Shown one piece after another: positions 63,401 to 64,000 of a stretch of 64,000 nt of DNA. This stretch comes from an uncultured cyanobacterium (GTDB lineage Bacteria > Cyanobacteriota > Cyanobacteriia > Cyanobacteriales > Nostocaceae): assembly GCA_903903925.1 (NCBI GenBank), contig CAIVAU010000112.1:1-64000 (forward strand), given 5' to 3'. Position numbers and translations under genes: made by a program. The first letter of the stretch is position 1; every line of letters starts with the position of its first letter. Under the pieces are notes generated by a model. It was given only the letters and a program-made list of their open reading frames with translations. It was not told the origin of the DNA and made no database searches.

Positions 63401-64000
63401 ATGCTTCAAAAAATTGTCGTCAAAATTGGGACTTCTAGCCTGATCAAACCGGAAACAGGACAGTTAGCGCTTTCGACTATTGCTACCTTAGCGGAAACAC
63501 TCTCGCACTTGCGTTGTCTTGGTCATCAGGTGATTTTGGTTTCCTCTGGTGCTGTGGGAGTGGGTTGTGCAAGGTTGGGATTAACTGAACGCCCTAAGGC
63601 GATCGCACTGAAACAAGCAGTAGCAGCAGTGGGACAAGGCAGGTTAATGCGGGTGTATGACGATTTATTTACTACCCTGCAACAGCCAATTGCCCAAGTT
63701 TTGCTTACCCGTAGTGACTTAGTACAGCGCAGTCGCTATCTCAACATTTATAACACCTTCAAGGAATTATTGGCATTGGGAGTTATTCCAGTGGTGAATG
63801 AGAATGATACGGTAGCAGTAGAGGAACTGAAATTTGGTGACAATGACACCCTTTCGGCTTTGGTTGCTAGCTTAGTGGAAGCAGATTGGTTATTTTTGCT
63901 TACTGATGTAGATCGACTTTACTCAGCCGATCCCCGTTCTGTACCTGATGCCCAACCAATCACTTTGGTTAATAGCATCAAAGAATTGGCTGAATTACAG
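63401..64000 (+). CDS. proB: Glutamate 5-kinase, N-terminal part (cut by window edge)
   Basis: 200 codons are visible: [12 protein letters not shown] at the N-terminus, [34 protein letters not shown] and [14 protein letters not shown]. These are the substrate and ATP motifs of the amino-acid-kinase fold of ProB, first enzyme of proline synthesis. The C-terminus lies outside the window. The start follows a tandem repeat region, with no obvious ribosome site. Confidence 0.95.
   Translation, partial: MLQKIVVKIGTSSLIKPETGQLALSTIATLAETLSHLRCLGHQVILVSSGAVGVGCARLGLTERPKAIALKQAVAAVGQGRLMRVYDDLFTTLQQPIAQVLLTRSDLVQRSRYLNIYNTFKELLALGVIPVVNENDTVAVEELKFGDNDTLSALVASLVEADWLFLLTDVDRLYSADPRSVPDAQPITLVNSIKELAELQ

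Overview
The window is chromosomal DNA of a filamentous, probably heterocyst-forming cyanobacterium (order Nostocales; genus not assignable). The signs are an hmp hormogonium-motility chemotaxis locus, xisH/xisI genes, DUF4327 and DUF3727 proteins that I know only from cyanobacteria, many HIP1 octamers (GCGATCGC) and dense short tandem repeats with 7-8 bp units of the kind known from this group. I recognised no tRNA, rRNA or CRISPR array.

Region 1 (about 0.6-23.4 kb) is a large RiPP (ribosomally made, modified peptide) locus, the most interesting part of the window. A transport operon (HlyD-like adaptor, C39-peptidase ABC exporter, second ABC protein) follows a PoyD-like radical SAM peptide epimerase and a nitrile-hydratase-like leader (NHLP) precursor. 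Divergent from these lie a second precursor with two tandem leader domains and a Cys-rich protein of unknown function. Next comes a splicease-type cassette: a Nif11-type precursor whose core carries two XYG motifs (LYG, AYG), a radical SAM/SPASM protein and a small protein coupled to it by an ATGA overlap. Upstream on the same strand is a module of a tandem cyclic-nucleotide-domain protein, an HExxH protein, a MinD/ParA-like ATPase, a permease-like membrane protein and a Cache/HAMP sensor, then an AraC-type response regulator, a lone receiver protein and a histidine kinase. Four direct-repeat sites (GTGAG or GTGAT, then GTGCATTG, 20-21 bp apart) lie upstream of all three precursor genes and of the sensor gene. 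They look like one operator class, and the AraC-type regulator is the obvious candidate to bind it.

Region 2 (23.8-28.4 kb) holds three small exported proteins and decayed toxin-antitoxin material: a ParE-like remnant, and an AbrB-type antitoxin beside an internally deleted PIN toxin. It also has a nucleotidyltransferase-like gene.

Region 3 (28.4-41.0 kb) is the complete hmp locus: hmpF divergent from hmpA-B-C-D-E (PatA-like, CheY, CheW, MCP, CheA hybrid). It should control type IV pilus motility of hormogonia.

Region 4 (41-64 kb) is mostly ordinary chromosome: GH3 hexosaminidase-like protein, 2OG oxygenase, histidine phosphatase, TldD/TldE pair, xisHI with a decayed second copy, EamA transporter, LD-carboxypeptidase, hemE, radical SAM protein, GNAT protein, ruvX, DUF3727, YqeG-type phosphatase and the start of proB. 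Tandem repeats fill many gaps here, often running up to start codons and sometimes into genes.
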